64,000 nucleotides of DNA from Hyphomicrobium_A sp963745205 (GTDB lineage Bacteria > Pseudomonadota > Alphaproteobacteria > Rhizobiales > Hyphomicrobiaceae): NCBI GenBank assembly GCA_963745205.1, contig CAVUWX010000022.1, positions 169,895-233,894 on the forward strand, given 5' to 3'. This document shows, one piece after another, positions 26,517 through 35,435 of the stretch. Both the position numbers and the translations under genes were made by a program. Under the pieces are notes generated by a model that saw nothing but the letters and a program-made list of their open reading frames with translations, had not been told where the DNA came from and made no database searches. The first letter of the stretch is position 1. Every line of letters starts with the position of its first letter.

Positions 26517-27737
26517 ATGCGCAGACGGATTACAAAGTCGGCGGTGGCCCGGCTTTCCGCAGACGGGTTGTGGCTATGGGATACCGAAGTCCGAGGCTTC
26601 GGAGTGCGCCGCCAAAAGCACGTCGCTGCGTATGTGCTAAAGACTCGCATCAATGGTCGCGTGCGGTGGTTGACGATTGGTCCGCACGGTTCGCCGTGGA
26701 CACCGGAATCTGCACGTAGAGAAGCGCTTCGATTATTAGGCGCCATTCACTCCGGCTCCGATCCCGCCACGATGCGCGAACAGCGCAGCCGAGAACCAAC
26801 TCTTAGCCAGGTTTTAGATCGATACGTGCGGGACTACGTAAACGTCCGCAACCGCGCGTCCACTGCTATTGAAGCAAAGCGCCACATCGCTAGGGATATT
26901 AAGCCGGCGCTTGGCCAACTCAGGATCAGCGCACTCACTCGCGCCGACATTATCGGCTGGCACGCAAGATTTGCCGGAACACCTTACAGCGGCAATCGCG
27001 CTCTGGCTTATCTGCGGAAGGCTCTGTCGCTAGCGAGCAAAGATTGGGGCTTGCGGCCCGACAATCCGGCGCTCGGCATTGCGATGTTCTCTGAGGCCAA
27101 GCGTGAGCGGTTCTTCAGTGTTGCCGAACTTGGGCGACTAGGCGCCGCCTTAGATCACTTCGAAGGCGTTGACGCGGTTCTACCAGGTTGCGTCCGCGCC
27201 ATTCGCCTATTGGCTCTTACTGGTATGCGGCTCGGCGAAGTGCTCGGGCTCGAATGGGATTGGATCGACTTTGATTCCTCTTGCGTCCGACTTCCTGGTG
27301 CCAAGACCAAGGCCGGCGCGCGCACCATCCCCCTCGGGGCGGCGGCACTAGAGCGTCTCGCGGGCTTCGAACACATTGGCGGCTACGTCTGCTATGGGGC
27401 GGACCCTGCTGAGCACCTTACCAAGAGCGCGTTCTATCGGTTTTGGTACGCGCTAAGTGCTCGCGCAAAGGTCGCCAACGGTCGTCCCCACGATTTCAGA
27501 CACACCGTTGGAACGGTTTCATCTCAGATGGGAGCAAACGCTTTTCAGGTGCGCGATATCTTGGGACACAAGACGCTTGCGATGACCGGTCGCTATGTTG
27601 AGCGCAACGTAGACCCGCTTTTAGCGACCGCAGATAGCGTCTCAAATAAAATATCCGACGCTTTAAGCAGAAAAAAAGTGCGCCAATGCACGAATATTAA
27701 GTGCAAAGAGGCTCTTAGTTTTTCTCCGGCCAGTTAA
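26517..27737 (+). CDS. Tyrosine recombinase integrase
   Basis: A 406-residue phage-type integrase; ATG preceded by GGCGGGGGG. The N-terminal arm-binding domain has 'ADGLWLWDTEVRGFGVRRQK' (DUF4102-like), a core-binding domain follows (about 85-195), and the catalytic domain holds Arg in LTGMRLGEVLGL, Lys in the AKTKAGARTIPL turn, HDFRH, GHKT and the nucleophile Tyr in MTGRYVER. It lies 91 nt inside the left repeat and most likely catalyses integration at the tRNA-Leu gene. Confidence 0.93.
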   Translation: MRRRITKSAVARLSADGLWLWDTEVRGFGVRRQKHVAAYVLKTRINGRVRWLTIGPHGSPWTPESARREALRLLGAIHSGSDPATMREQRSREPTLSQVLDRYVRDYVNVRNRASTAIEAKRHIARDIKPALGQLRISALTRADIIGWHARFAGTPYSGNRALAYLRKALSLASKDWGLRPDNPALGIAMFSEAKRERFFSVAELGRLGAALDHFEGVDAVLPGCVRAIRLLALTGMRLGEVLGLEWDWIDFDSSCVRLPGAKTKAGARTIPLGAAALERLAGFEHIGGYVCYGADPAEHLTKSAFYRFWYALSARAKVANGRPHDFRHTVGTVSSQMGANAFQVRDILGHKTLAMTGRYVERNVDPLLATADSVSNKISDALSRKKVRQCTNIKCKEALSFSPAS

Positions 27738-27823
27738 GCGTTCGCCCGTGGGCAGCATGCGCGTCGCCGACTCGACTCTCGATAGTACGCTTTAACCCGA
27801 AAGCCGGTGATGGCGGACGCCGG

Positions 27824-28667
27824 ATGCGCGAGGACAAAACAGTGTCGATCCGCAAGCGTTCCAAGACTAAGCCACCTTATGTCGAGCGATATGATGGTCG
27901 CGTGGTCTACGCGAACTCGCCGCCCCTAGCTTCCAATCCATACAACATTTTGGACTGGCGGAAGCGCGATGCATACCCGGCACCGGATGACCTGTCTCTC
28001 TCGCAGTGGCGTTGGGAATTTTTGCGACGCAGCCCGCGCTACCGTAACTTTTGGACTTCAGTCCAAGGGTATATCCAAGACGGCTGGGACCCCCCCGGAA
28101 GCCGAACTCGACTACCACGTGGCCAGTGAATACCTCACGAAGCTTATCGACCCGCGACTTAAGGCGGATGAGGCTCCGTCATCGCTCTTCAGTTTTAAGC
28201 ATCATCTCGTGTACGAACTGCCGACGCCGGAGCAAATTGACGATCCCGAACTCGCCACGGGACTTGGCGTTTCCACCAACTATTCCGGTTTAAACTTCGA
28301 TGAGTTCATGCAGATCGCAAAGCGCGAACGGTGCGTCTTGGCGATGGTGCGGGTTGACCGCCCGCTGACGCCGCAATTTGCAGCTATCGAACGCGCTGTC
28401 TCCGCGCGCCATCCGAAACTTTCGCCAAAGGAGCAGAAGGTCAAATCAGCGTCGGAACGTCGTCTGCTGCCTGAGAAGTTTCCATTTTATCTGCGGCTCT
28501 TGGACGCGAAAGACGTGTCCGCGCCGAAGGTAAGCTGGGCCATGATTGAACAGCACATCCTTGCCGAGCCAGCGCCGTTCAGTGTTACCAAGGACGCGGT
28601 GCGTCGTGCATCTCGCCAAGCCATTAAAACCCGCGCGCGGCTGATCGCATCTCCAATGATTGATTGA
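27824..28667 (+). CDS. Regulator-like protein of the element (DUF6499-like), frameshift at C7
   Basis: The first frame has 'YNILDWRKRDAYPAPDDLSL' and 'WRWEFLRRSPRYRNFW', the signature of a domain annotated as transcriptional regulator-like in integrated elements of alphaproteobacteria. At a run of seven C (28090-28096) this frame degenerates, while the next continues seamlessly with PPEAELDYHVASEYLTKLID down to IASPMID at 28667. With six C the two parts form one protein of about 280 residues. This is either a sequencing or slippage indel; a slippery-run switch is possible but unproven. Function uncertain. Confidence 0.6.
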
Positions 28668-28775
28668 GCATATAAGGGGGTGTGCGGCTAGCAGAGCCTG
28701 CTATTCGCACATTATTCCCCGCCTCTCGTTTTCGTAAAATGTGCCCGCAAAAGCAAATCGTATGCGGAGCACGTC

Positions 28776-30029
28776 ATGGCAAAGAAGGTCATTAAGTTAC
28801 GTGGGCGGCAATCTCTTGAAGACACGACCGGTCCCACCGCCGTCCTCACCGAGCACTTTGATCAGTTCGGCACAAATGCTGATCACATCCTGCGGATCGC
28901 AGTCTGCCGGAATGCACGATCCGACTATGTCGCGTGCCACTACGCGTGGGGAGCCTTCATAGACGGCTGGCTCTCCTGTCCATCTGAACGCGAGAAGAAA
29001 GACGGCCCAGCCGTAATTTTCGCCGAAATGCACGAGTTTCGCAGGAATGAGGATGCTCTTTCTGTGAGTGCCCTCGCCTATGAGATTGATGGCAAGCTCA
29101 CCATCGAACAAGTTAAGGCCCGACTGGGAGCGCTCGGCGCAGAAGCCATTACCTGGACCACGCACAACCACCTGCGGACGAAGCAGTCTGTAGGGCTCGC
29201 GAGCTACAAGAAGTGGCACGCCGAGACGTTCGGCATCGACGGTGCACCCACTGATGAGGGCGTGCATCGGTACTGCGCAGAGAACAAGCGAAACCACCTA
29301 ACCAATGTCCGCCTGCACGATAAGGGAAAGACGCGCCTCGAGCGCGAGTATGGCCAGCAAGTGGAAGTCTTCGACGTTGCGCACGATCCCGAACACAAGC
29401 TCCGCATCGTTTTCCCGCTGAAGCAGGCGCTTGCGCTCAAAGACGGCACCTTCAGCATCGCTGATTTCAGGGCGATCTATCACGCGTTCGGCAAGCAAGT
29501 CTTTGGCGAGGCTTACAGCACCGAGAGTTCGAACCCAGCGCGGCTACACTACCTGCCATCGCATCCACCAGGCACGCAGGGCACAGCATTGCATTTTCCC
29601 GGCGCACTGGTTGACCACTTCGATGTCTGGAAGAGCGTCGAACCGACAGTCAAAGCGGAAAAAACATCTGCATCGAAGCGCGGAGCTGTTCGCCCTGTCG
29701 GGCTAGACGAGCTTGAACACGTTCTCAACAGCATCCCGCCGGATATCGAATACCCGGAGTGGTTCAAGGTCATCGCCGCCATCTTTCATGAGACAGGCGG
29801 CTCTGAGGCCGGAGCCGATCTTGCTCACGCGTGGTCCAGCGGCGACCCCCGCTACGATTTCAACCAAGTCGAGCGGATTTGGGATGGCCTCGATCCGAAT
29901 CACCCGAAGCCAGCCGGAATGGGAACACTCATGCGATTGGCCCGCGAGTGCAACGAGAACTTCAAGCCCTTCAAATCCATTCGCCTCGGACTTCACCTGC
30001 TTCAAACAATGAAGGAAAGACTGTCATGA
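28776..30029 (+). CDS. Primase with PriCT-2 domain
   Basis: A 417-residue replication protein. The N-terminal two thirds resemble a mobile-element primase-polymerase domain but lack motifs I can name with certainty; candidates are 'VIFAEMHEFR' and 'ITWTTHNHLRTKQSVGLASY'. The C-terminal segment LEHVLNSIPPDIEYPEWFKV, with 'HAWSSGDPRYDFNQVERIWD' and 'MGTLMRLARE', is a typical PriCT-2 domain (residues about 310-395). Its stop overlaps the VapE start codon (ATGA), so primase and helicase-like ATPase are co-translated, as in many satellites. Confidence 0.82.
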   Translation: MAKKVIKLRGRQSLEDTTGPTAVLTEHFDQFGTNADHILRIAVCRNARSDYVACHYAWGAFIDGWLSCPSEREKKDGPAVIFAEMHEFRRNEDALSVSALAYEIDGKLTIEQVKARLGALGAEAITWTTHNHLRTKQSVGLASYKKWHAETFGIDGAPTDEGVHRYCAENKRNHLTNVRLHDKGKTRLEREYGQQVEVFDVAHDPEHKLRIVFPLKQALALKDGTFSIADFRAIYHAFGKQVFGEAYSTESSNPARLHYLPSHPPGTQGTALHFPGALVDHFDVWKSVEPTVKAEKTSASKRGAVRPVGLDELEHVLNSIPPDIEYPEWFKVIAAIFHETGGSEAGADLAHAWSSGDPRYDFNQVERIWDGLDPNHPKPAGMGTLMRLARECNENFKPFKSIRLGLHLLQTMKERLS

Positions 30030-31426
30030 GCGACATTGTCCCAAACGAAGACCCTGCGAACTATGCATCTCTGCTGATGAAGATTCACAACACGGCGTCT
30101 GAGAATGAACTTAACGTGGGGCTTGAGTATCCCGACGTTGGTGAAAATGGAGCAATCGCCAGCCAGCCCAACATCCTAACTTTCTTGCATCGTTTCGGCA
30201 TCCGCGTCCGTTACGACGAGTTTGCGTTGAAGACCTACGTCTTTGGTGTCCCTAACCACACGCTTCTCAACGACGAGGCGTTCGCTGACATTTACGTCGC
30301 AATGGACTTTATGGGCCTTCGCGTACCAAAGGATTTTTTGTGGCCCGTTCTACAGTCGTACTCGCGCAACGTTCGGGCGCATCCAGTTCGCGAGAAGCTC
30401 GATCAATTAGGCGATCAGTGGGATGACAAATCGAGGCTCGACACTCGGCTCATCGACTATTGTGGTGTCGAGGACACGCCCTACACACGGGCGGTCGCAG
30501 CGAAGTGGATGATTGCGGCTGCCCGTCGTGTCCGCAACCCAGGCTGCAAGTTCGATCACGTTTTGATCTTTGAGGGTCCGCAGGGAACCGGCAAATCAAC
30601 CGTGTTCCGCGCGTTAGCATACGATGACTGGTTCACCGATAACCTGACCATCGGCCTTGATCCAAAGGAAGTCATAGAGCTGACGCGGGGCAAGTGGATT
30701 TGCGAGCTTGCGGAGCTGACCAATCTTGCAAAGCGGGAAGTGGAAGCCGTGAAGGCGTTCGTTACAAGGCAAGTTGATGAAGCACGCATGGCATACGGAC
30801 GCGAAGTGCAAACCGTGCTTCGGCAATTTGTTCTGGCCGCGACGACTAACCGCGCTCGCTACCTCCGTGACGACAGCGGAGATCGTCGCTTCTGGATGGT
30901 GCAGACGAAAGGTGTCATAGACACCGGCAAGGATAATCTCCCACTGATGCTCGACATTGAGGGCTTGCGGGCGGCACGTGATCAGCTTTGGGCTGAAGCG
31001 GCAGTCCGCGAAGCTAACGGCGAAGAAATCCACCTGTCCCACGAGATCGAAGCACTCGCACGCGTTGAGCAGGCGAAGCGCTTTGACGCCGATGAGCGGC
31101 AACAGCTCTTGGAAGATTTGCTGGAAGGTAAATCAGGCTTCGCACCCAGCGACGAGTTGTATCGCGCCATCGGCGTCACCGAAACGAAGGACAAACACCC
31201 CGGTATCACCAAGCTCGTCACGGCGGCTTTGACGCGTCTTGGCTGGCATTCAGATCGGCAACGTATTGGCCCGCCGCCGTCGAACCAACTACGCGGTTGG
31301 CACAGTCCCGATGAAAGCAACAACGTGATCTACTTCTCAGAGACAGGCGGCTTGGTTTTCGCTTCGCGTGAGCCCTATCTGGCCGAACTCAAAGATCGGC
31401 GACTGGTCAAAGCGAGAAGGTCTTAG
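30026..31426 (+). CDS. VapE-family ATPase/helicase
   Basis: A 466-residue virulence-associated E domain protein. Walker A is GPQGTGKST at about residues 184-192; the acidic Walker B-like 'WICELAELTNLAKREVEAVK' and the arginine/sensor motif 'AATTNRARYLRDDSGDRRFW' follow. These superfamily-3-like ATPases act with the adjacent primase to start replication of integrated elements and satellites. The C-terminal 110 residues (from 'LLEDLLEGKSGF') form a winged-helix-like end. A repeat array resembling an origin lies 165 nt downstream. Confidence 0.88.
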   Translation: MSDIVPNEDPANYASLLMKIHNTASENELNVGLEYPDVGENGAIASQPNILTFLHRFGIRVRYDEFALKTYVFGVPNHTLLNDEAFADIYVAMDFMGLRVPKDFLWPVLQSYSRNVRAHPVREKLDQLGDQWDDKSRLDTRLIDYCGVEDTPYTRAVAAKWMIAAARRVRNPGCKFDHVLIFEGPQGTGKSTVFRALAYDDWFTDNLTIGLDPKEVIELTRGKWICELAELTNLAKREVEAVKAFVTRQVDEARMAYGREVQTVLRQFVLAATTNRARYLRDDSGDRRFWMVQTKGVIDTGKDNLPLMLDIEGLRAARDQLWAEAAVREANGEEIHLSHEIEALARVEQAKRFDADERQQLLEDLLEGKSGFAPSDELYRAIGVTETKDKHPGITKLVTAALTRLGWHSDRQRIGPPPSNQLRGWHSPDESNNVIYFSETGGLVFASREPYLAELKDRRLVKARRS

Positions 31427-31590
31427 AGGCAGCTCTGAAGGGCCGCGCGCCGCCCGAAGGATCAAGGCGGGAACGCTGACACTACTATCGCGGAGCACAG
31501 GCAGTCACGAGCACTATAGTGGGACTGTAACGGGGTACGCGCACGCTGCTCCCAAGATAGAAGGCGCTGCGCTCAGCAAGGGCGCGGCCC

Positions 31591-31798
31591 CGAGACAGAA
31601 CAGCGGAGCTGAGACAGCAAACTGTCTCAGGAGTTTTACCTATAACTTCAATCCGTTGCGCTTGCTGAGACACTGAGACAGTTAACAATCCAAGCTTTCC
31701 CCAAAGCTCATAAATCGCACTAATCACCCTGCTTATGGTGCGATTGGGCACATAGGCGAACTGTTGGAAATTAAGTGTCTCAGTGTCTCACTGTCTCG
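31591..31798. repeat. Array of TGAGACAG-type 8-mers in inverted arrangement
   Basis: Plus-oriented copies start at 31591 (CGAGACAG), 31610, 31666 (TGAGACAC) and 31674; minus-oriented copies start at 31622, 31775, 31783 and 31791. The copies at 31610 and 31622 form a palindrome with a 4-nt spacer. The pair at 31666/31674 and the trio at 31775/31783/31791 are direct tandems facing each other across about 93 nt that include the AATCGCAC inverted repeat. The iteron-like geometry next to a primase-VapE pair suggests an initiator-binding region. Confidence 0.6.
31713..31745. repeat. Inverted repeat inside the 8-mer array
   Basis: AATCGCAC and GTGCGATT form an 8-bp perfect inverted repeat with a 17-nt spacer, centred between the two facing groups of TGAGACAG-type repeats. 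It could be an operator or part of an origin; it lacks a following T-run, so I do not call it a terminator. Confidence 0.5.
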
Positions 31799-32116
31799 CG
31801 AGCTCCGCCCGTAACCCCGCGTTCTCATGCGCGCGCGAGCTAACGAGCTACAAATAACCGGCTTAATGCTCCGCGACTGTGCGTTTCGGCGATTCCGTTG
31901 AGGGGTTGCGGCTCGCGGGGCGTTCGCGGGGACCAGGACCGCTAGTGTGGTCGTGGTCAAGATGGCCACTTGAGTGACCATCTAGCTTGGATCACCGGCA
32001 AGAGCGGCGCTCAATAGAGCGCTAGGCGCTGTGCGCGCGCCGAAACGTGAGGTAACACCGCGAAGCCGTGTTCGTCGAATACCGCTCTGATTGCAATCGG
32101 ACGATGGAGTGCTGCC

Positions 32117-32278
32117 ATGAGCAGATGGGGTCGCGTGATCAGTGCAGCGGGCGGCGTGGCAATGGTCGTCGGCGGCTTGTCGGCATTAAGTGGCAGTAGA
32201 TGGGGGTACTTGCTTGTTGCGGCAGCGGCTGTAGTCGTCGTCGTTGGCGCGTTAGGGGTGGGAAGGCACTCCGGCTAA
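32117..32278 (+). CDS. Small two-TM membrane protein
   Basis: A 53-residue protein (MSRWGRVISAAGGVAMVVGG...) with two hydrophobic stretches (about 8-25 and 31-47) separated by GSRWG and a short basic end (GRHSG). Found by reading the frame directly. It has no strong ribosome site, so the call is tentative; size and layout fit small element-encoded membrane proteins. Confidence 0.4.
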   Translation: MSRWGRVISAAGGVAMVVGGLSALSGSRWGYLLVAAAAVVVVVGALGVGRHSG

Positions 32279-32400
32279 ATCCAAATTATAACCCTTATCG
32301 CCCACCTGACGGGCCAGGAGCTAGTTCGACGGGCCAGAGCGCCATCAATCGGCCACCGTACCGGCAAAGCTGGTTGGGGTAGACGCCAGGAATAGGCCCC

Positions 32401-32721
32401 ATGGCCAGACATTCAATTGAACTCACGAGCCGGGCGAAGTGGCTGCGCGGTTCGGCGCTTATGGGGGCGGGCAAGACTAGTGAAGGGTACGAACTACTAT
32501 CGACAATAACGTTAGACGAACTCAAAATCGTCGTGGATGCTGAGCGGCCCGAACGGATTTTCAGGCGCGTTCAATCGATCATCGAGCGACAACCTTGCGC
32601 TGAGACGAACAAGAACCGTCCTGTGATGGAATTGTTGGAATGCGCCGCCAAGCGCGGCGACCACGAGGCGAGCGATCTTCTTGTGTTTGGCGACCTTGGG
32701 GATTTAGCGCTGCCCGAGTGA
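32401..32721 (+). CDS. Hypothetical cytoplasmic protein of the element
   Basis: A 106-residue soluble protein, largely helical, with 'TSRAKWLRGSALMGAGKTSE', 'IFRRVQSIIERQP' and 'VMELLECAAKRGDHEASDLL'. GAGKT resembles a P-loop fragment but lacks the full GxxxxGKT context and the fold, so I do not call an NTPase. No recognised family. Composition matches the surrounding element. Confidence 0.5.
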   Translation: MARHSIELTSRAKWLRGSALMGAGKTSEGYELLSTITLDELKIVVDAERPERIFRRVQSIIERQPCAETNKNRPVMELLECAAKRGDHEASDLLVFGDLGDLALPE

Positions 32722-32891
32722 ATTCGAGAGCGCGCCGCGCCTCCAACGGAAATCTGCTTCGCATGAAAAGCGATTAGCAGCTAACGCCGGGCGTTTGCAG
32801 GGGCGTGTCTCCAACGGAACAGCGGCCAGCATACAGATGTGCTGATTTGGCCCCACAACCTTGCCCAGTTTTAAATTCGGAGGGTCGCCCA

Positions 32892-33278
32892 ATGCAGTCG
32901 AGGCCAAAATCTCTCACAGTGGTTTGCTGGATACTGATCGTGTTAGGCCCACTTGCTATCCTTCCTCTCTTCACGGGAAATATGCATGATCCCCATGTGG
33001 TCGAATTAATGAGCAAGAGTCCGTTTCCTATTTCTGTTCAGTATGCACTGATGTGGTCGGGAGCTTTGGTCACATCGGGAAGTGGCATAATGATGCTGTA
33101 TCGGCAGAATTGGGCAAGACTGCTTTATATGGGTTGGGCCATCTTTGGCATTATAATTGGACTGACAACCTCGCCGATCAAAATAATGCTGCTCCCTGCC
33201 ATTGTAGTGTTTGCAGTCATTGCGTTTTTCTTTTCCGGCCGGCGGCAAATGCTTATTTTGCGGATGAGTGGAGAATAG
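32892..33278 (+). CDS. Small four-TM membrane protein A
   Basis: A 128-residue protein with four hydrophobic helices (about 9-29, 49-70, 77-94, 97-115) and a basic end (SGRRQMLILRMSGE). ATG at 32892 follows CGGAGGG. Base composition is lower in G+C than the flanks, a sign of separate origin. It ends 3 nt before a second membrane-protein gene, so both are made together; function unknown. Confidence 0.68.
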   Translation: MQSRPKSLTVVCWILIVLGPLAILPLFTGNMHDPHVVELMSKSPFPISVQYALMWSGALVTSGSGIMMLYRQNWARLLYMGWAIFGIIIGLTTSPIKIMLLPAIVVFAVIAFFFSGRRQMLILRMSGE

Positions 33279-33281
33279 GCC

Positions 33282-33707
33282 ATGCTGAAAGTATTCAGAA
33301 TCGCGTTATACGCGGTTGGCGGGTTCTTCATCTATGTGGTCAATCTCCTGTCCTTCATCTCGCTTGCGCCAATAACGACTACACATAAACTAGGTGTAAT
33401 GGCCTTATTTGGGGTCTTAGGGTTGCTCCCGATATTGGCGGCAATGGCAACAAATCATTTTAGAGCGTGGGAAGTTCCGGTTGGAGCAGCGCTGTTATCG
33501 GGCGTGGGTGTAACGCTGTTCGTTATGTTTACGTTCATCTGCATACAACTGTCGCCTGAGCTGCTTAAAGCCGTTCCCAATTTTCCTCAAGACGCCTTCA
33601 GCGATTATCTCGTCGGTGGCATCACGACGGTCAGTTTGCTGGTGGCGGGCATGGCATTGGTTCGATCCTCGCCCGAAGCTTCAGACCAGCGCAGAACCAC
33701 GGGCTAG
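33282..33707 (+). CDS. Small four-TM membrane protein B
   Basis: A 141-residue protein with helices at about 5-28, 37-56, 66-92 and 113-133, and a polar tail (SSPEASDQRRTTG). Coupled to the preceding membrane gene with a 3-nt gap. The pair has no recognisable catalytic or transport motif. It is followed by a good terminator at 33787-33813, defining a two-gene unit of the element. Confidence 0.68.
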   Translation: MLKVFRIALYAVGGFFIYVVNLLSFISLAPITTTHKLGVMALFGVLGLLPILAAMATNHFRAWEVPVGAALLSGVGVTLFVMFTFICIQLSPELLKAVPNFPQDAFSDYLVGGITTVSLLVAGMALVRSSPEASDQRRTTG

Positions 33708-34090
33708 GCTCTACGTGCGCGCGTGGCAGTCAACGCGGCCGTACAAGTCGCGTACGTTGAACTTGCCATTGACGCCAACCTAAAAGGAGAGCCCGGCACG
33801 AGGCCGGGCTCTCAAGATTTCGCTGCGCGACCTGACGCGGTGGCAAGACTAGACGCCAGCCCGTGCAACTGGCCGCCCGGCTAGGGATGGTTCATGGCGA
33901 AAGTCAGGTGCACCTAGATAATTCGATGAGATGCACGGGTGCCATGCAGAAATCGAACCTGCTCGCACCATCAGACGCGTGTGCCATCCAGGCGCTTCTC
34001 AGAAAAAGCGAGCCAGTATCATCCTCGGTCGTCGATGCAATGTGTCGGCATTCCGATGCGTTACACTGCGGTTGATTCGGCGCGCGAGCG
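33708..34090. other. Intergenic region with terminator only
   Basis: About 380 nt. It holds the hairpin at 33787-33813 and otherwise no convincing open frame. A stretch near 33930-34000 looks faintly tRNA-like on the reverse strand but does not fold into a cloverleaf. Confidence 0.5.
33787..33813 (+). terminator. Hairpin terminator after membrane gene pair
   Basis: GAGAGCCCGGC and GCCGGGCTCTC form a perfect 11-bp stem with a 5-nt loop (ACGAG), followed by AAGATTT. It ends the transcript of the two small membrane proteins. Confidence 0.8.
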
Positions 34091-34291
34091 ATGACGATGG
34101 GCCAATTTAACCGGCGGTTTCCCGCGTTCGACGCATGGCAGGCGATGAGCGAGAGTGAGCAGGACGCGTTGCTCGCAAAGATCGAACGTGCCCGCCGACG
34201 AAGCGAAGCCTTCACCAACGTTCTAATAGCGGTGCTCGCGGCGGCTGCGGCGGGCGGAGCGCTCTATTTGGTTTCGCGCTTACAGCTATAG
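34091..34291 (+). CDS. Small single-TM protein
   Basis: A 66-residue protein: a soluble N-terminus (QFNRRFPAFDAWQAMSESEQ), a charged helix (KIERARRRSEAFTN) and one C-terminal membrane helix (VLIAVLAAAAAGGALYLVSRL). Tail-anchored layout. No family recognised. Confidence 0.5.
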   Translation: MTMGQFNRRFPAFDAWQAMSESEQDALLAKIERARRRSEAFTNVLIAVLAAAAAGGALYLVSRLQL

Positions 34292-34330
34292 ACGGTGAAA
34301 CCAGAAACGCCCCAAAAGTGCGCCCTCGCG

Positions 34331-34744
34331 TCAGCGCTCAGTTGGTTTGTCCAGCCGCGAAGTTAGACGTACTGCGCGTGCGCCGAGAATACGTTCACGG
34401 GTAGCTTTCGCCTTTTCCGCCAGCGCATCGAAGGCGGTCAAACGGTCCTCGCTCAACTGTCCATTTTCGCGTAGATCGGTGCAGAGCTTTTCCAGCCTCC
34501 CGTCCAAACTCCACCGCAGTGCTCTTTGACGGGTAGCTTCCTGCTCGTCGGAAGATACGCGTGCTGAGCCCGGAATGCTCACAGATGAGCAGACGCTCGA
34601 TGAAGGAGCGCGCCGCTCTCGTGGTCGCATGAGACGAATGGCGTCAGCGATGTGGCGCTCTACGCACGCCCACTCCGAATCGGAAAGAGGCTGAAAGGTT
34701 GGCGCAAGAGGGGCAGGCTCAATCGGCGACAGGTCAGGTACCAT
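34331..34744 (-). CDS. Hypothetical helical protein of the element
   Basis: A 137-residue soluble protein beginning MVPDLSPIEPAPLAPTFQPL, with 'WACVERHIADAIRLMRPRER' and a helical C-terminal half 'RLEKLCTDLRENGQLSEDRL' and 'AFDALAEKAKATRERILGAR'. It overlaps in another frame with codons for MDFEIDRAELDSALLTLGID just upstream (34747-34809), which may be the end of a small overlapping gene or the start of this one if a base is missing. Function unknown. Confidence 0.5.
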   Translation of the reverse strand: MVPDLSPIEPAPLAPTFQPLSDSEWACVERHIADAIRLMRPRERRAPSSSVCSSVSIPGSARVSSDEQEATRQRALRWSLDGRLEKLCTDLRENGQLSEDRLTAFDALAEKAKATRERILGARAVRLTSRLDKPTER

Positions 34745-34877
34745 TCAGGATCGATGCCGAGGGTGAGCAGCGCGCTATCTAGTTCAGCACGATCAATTTC
34801 AAAATCCATGCTTGCCCGCTCCATAGACACGGTCCGCTCCCCGGCGATCGAGTCCGGGTGAGCCAGCGGCAAGCGTG

Positions 34878-35336
34878 TCAGTCTACCAAGCTTGTCGCGC
34901 CACGCTGAAAGCGCACCACAAGGCGAGCAAGCCCCAAAAACTTTGCGACCCGTTTGTCGTATGCCTCAGATTCCCTTTTACCCCGCCAAGGCGCGGTGCG
35001 ATCATTGTAAAAGTATATGCATTCGACATTTAAATCGCCGTTCCAAGACATTTCGGCGGCCATTTTGGAAGTTAATCCCTCAATTTCGTAACCGATTTGG
35101 TATTCCTCCCAATTGGCCCAACCGTTTACTATACAGCCGAGCGGTTTATGCTCTCGCCCAAGCAGAATATAGGTGCCATCTTCCAGCATTTGAGCGCAAT
35201 AAGGTGAGAAAACTCTCGACACGTCACTCACGTCAGTTACTCCTTCGATAGAGAATATCTTTAACCATAATATGGTGACGTTCGCTGTTTGTTCAATAGG
35301 CAAATGATATAGCGCGAATGGCAGTTTATGGCCCAA
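34878..35336 (-). CDS. Hypothetical protein, lower GC, possible TTG start
   Basis: A 152-residue soluble alpha/beta protein ('ILWLKIFSIEGVTDVSDVSR', 'GTYILLGREHKPLGCIVNGW', 'WNGDLNVECIYFYNDRTAPW'). The only start in a suitable place is TTG at 35336; a stop occurs 10 codons further upstream, so the 5' end may be damaged. Noticeably more A+T and more Tyr/Ile/Asn codons than neighbours, indicating separate acquisition. No family recognised. Confidence 0.55.
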   Translation of the reverse strand: MGHKLPFALYHLPIEQTANVTILWLKIFSIEGVTDVSDVSRVFSPYCAQMLEDGTYILLGREHKPLGCIVNGWANWEEYQIGYEIEGLTSKMAAEMSWNGDLNVECIYFYNDRTAPWRGKRESEAYDKRVAKFLGLARLVVRFQRGATSLVD

Positions 35337-35435
35337 TTCGGCGGCGCAACCAGTTTGTTCTTAACCCTGGTTTAACCGTGACTGAATAGGGCGCTTTAGC
35401 GCCTTAACAGCTTCTGGCATAATGCATAACCTGAA

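Larger units (their letters stand above)
31427..32116. other. Long noncoding stretch with origin-like repeats
   Basis: About 690 nt with all frames broken. It contains eight copies of an 8-bp TGAGACAG-like unit (31591-31798), an inverted repeat AATCGCAC/GTGCGATT (31713-31745), and a further imperfect palindrome at 31961-31982 (GATGGCCACT and AGTGACCATC). Placed directly after primase and VapE genes, it is a reasonable place for the element's origin of replication or a control region. No gene or tRNA seen. Confidence 0.55.

Noticed and set aside
33930..34015. tRNA-like stretch on the reverse strand with a GGTTCGAT-like T-loop
   Set aside because: Acceptor, D and anticodon stems do not pair; no CCA or proper T-stem.
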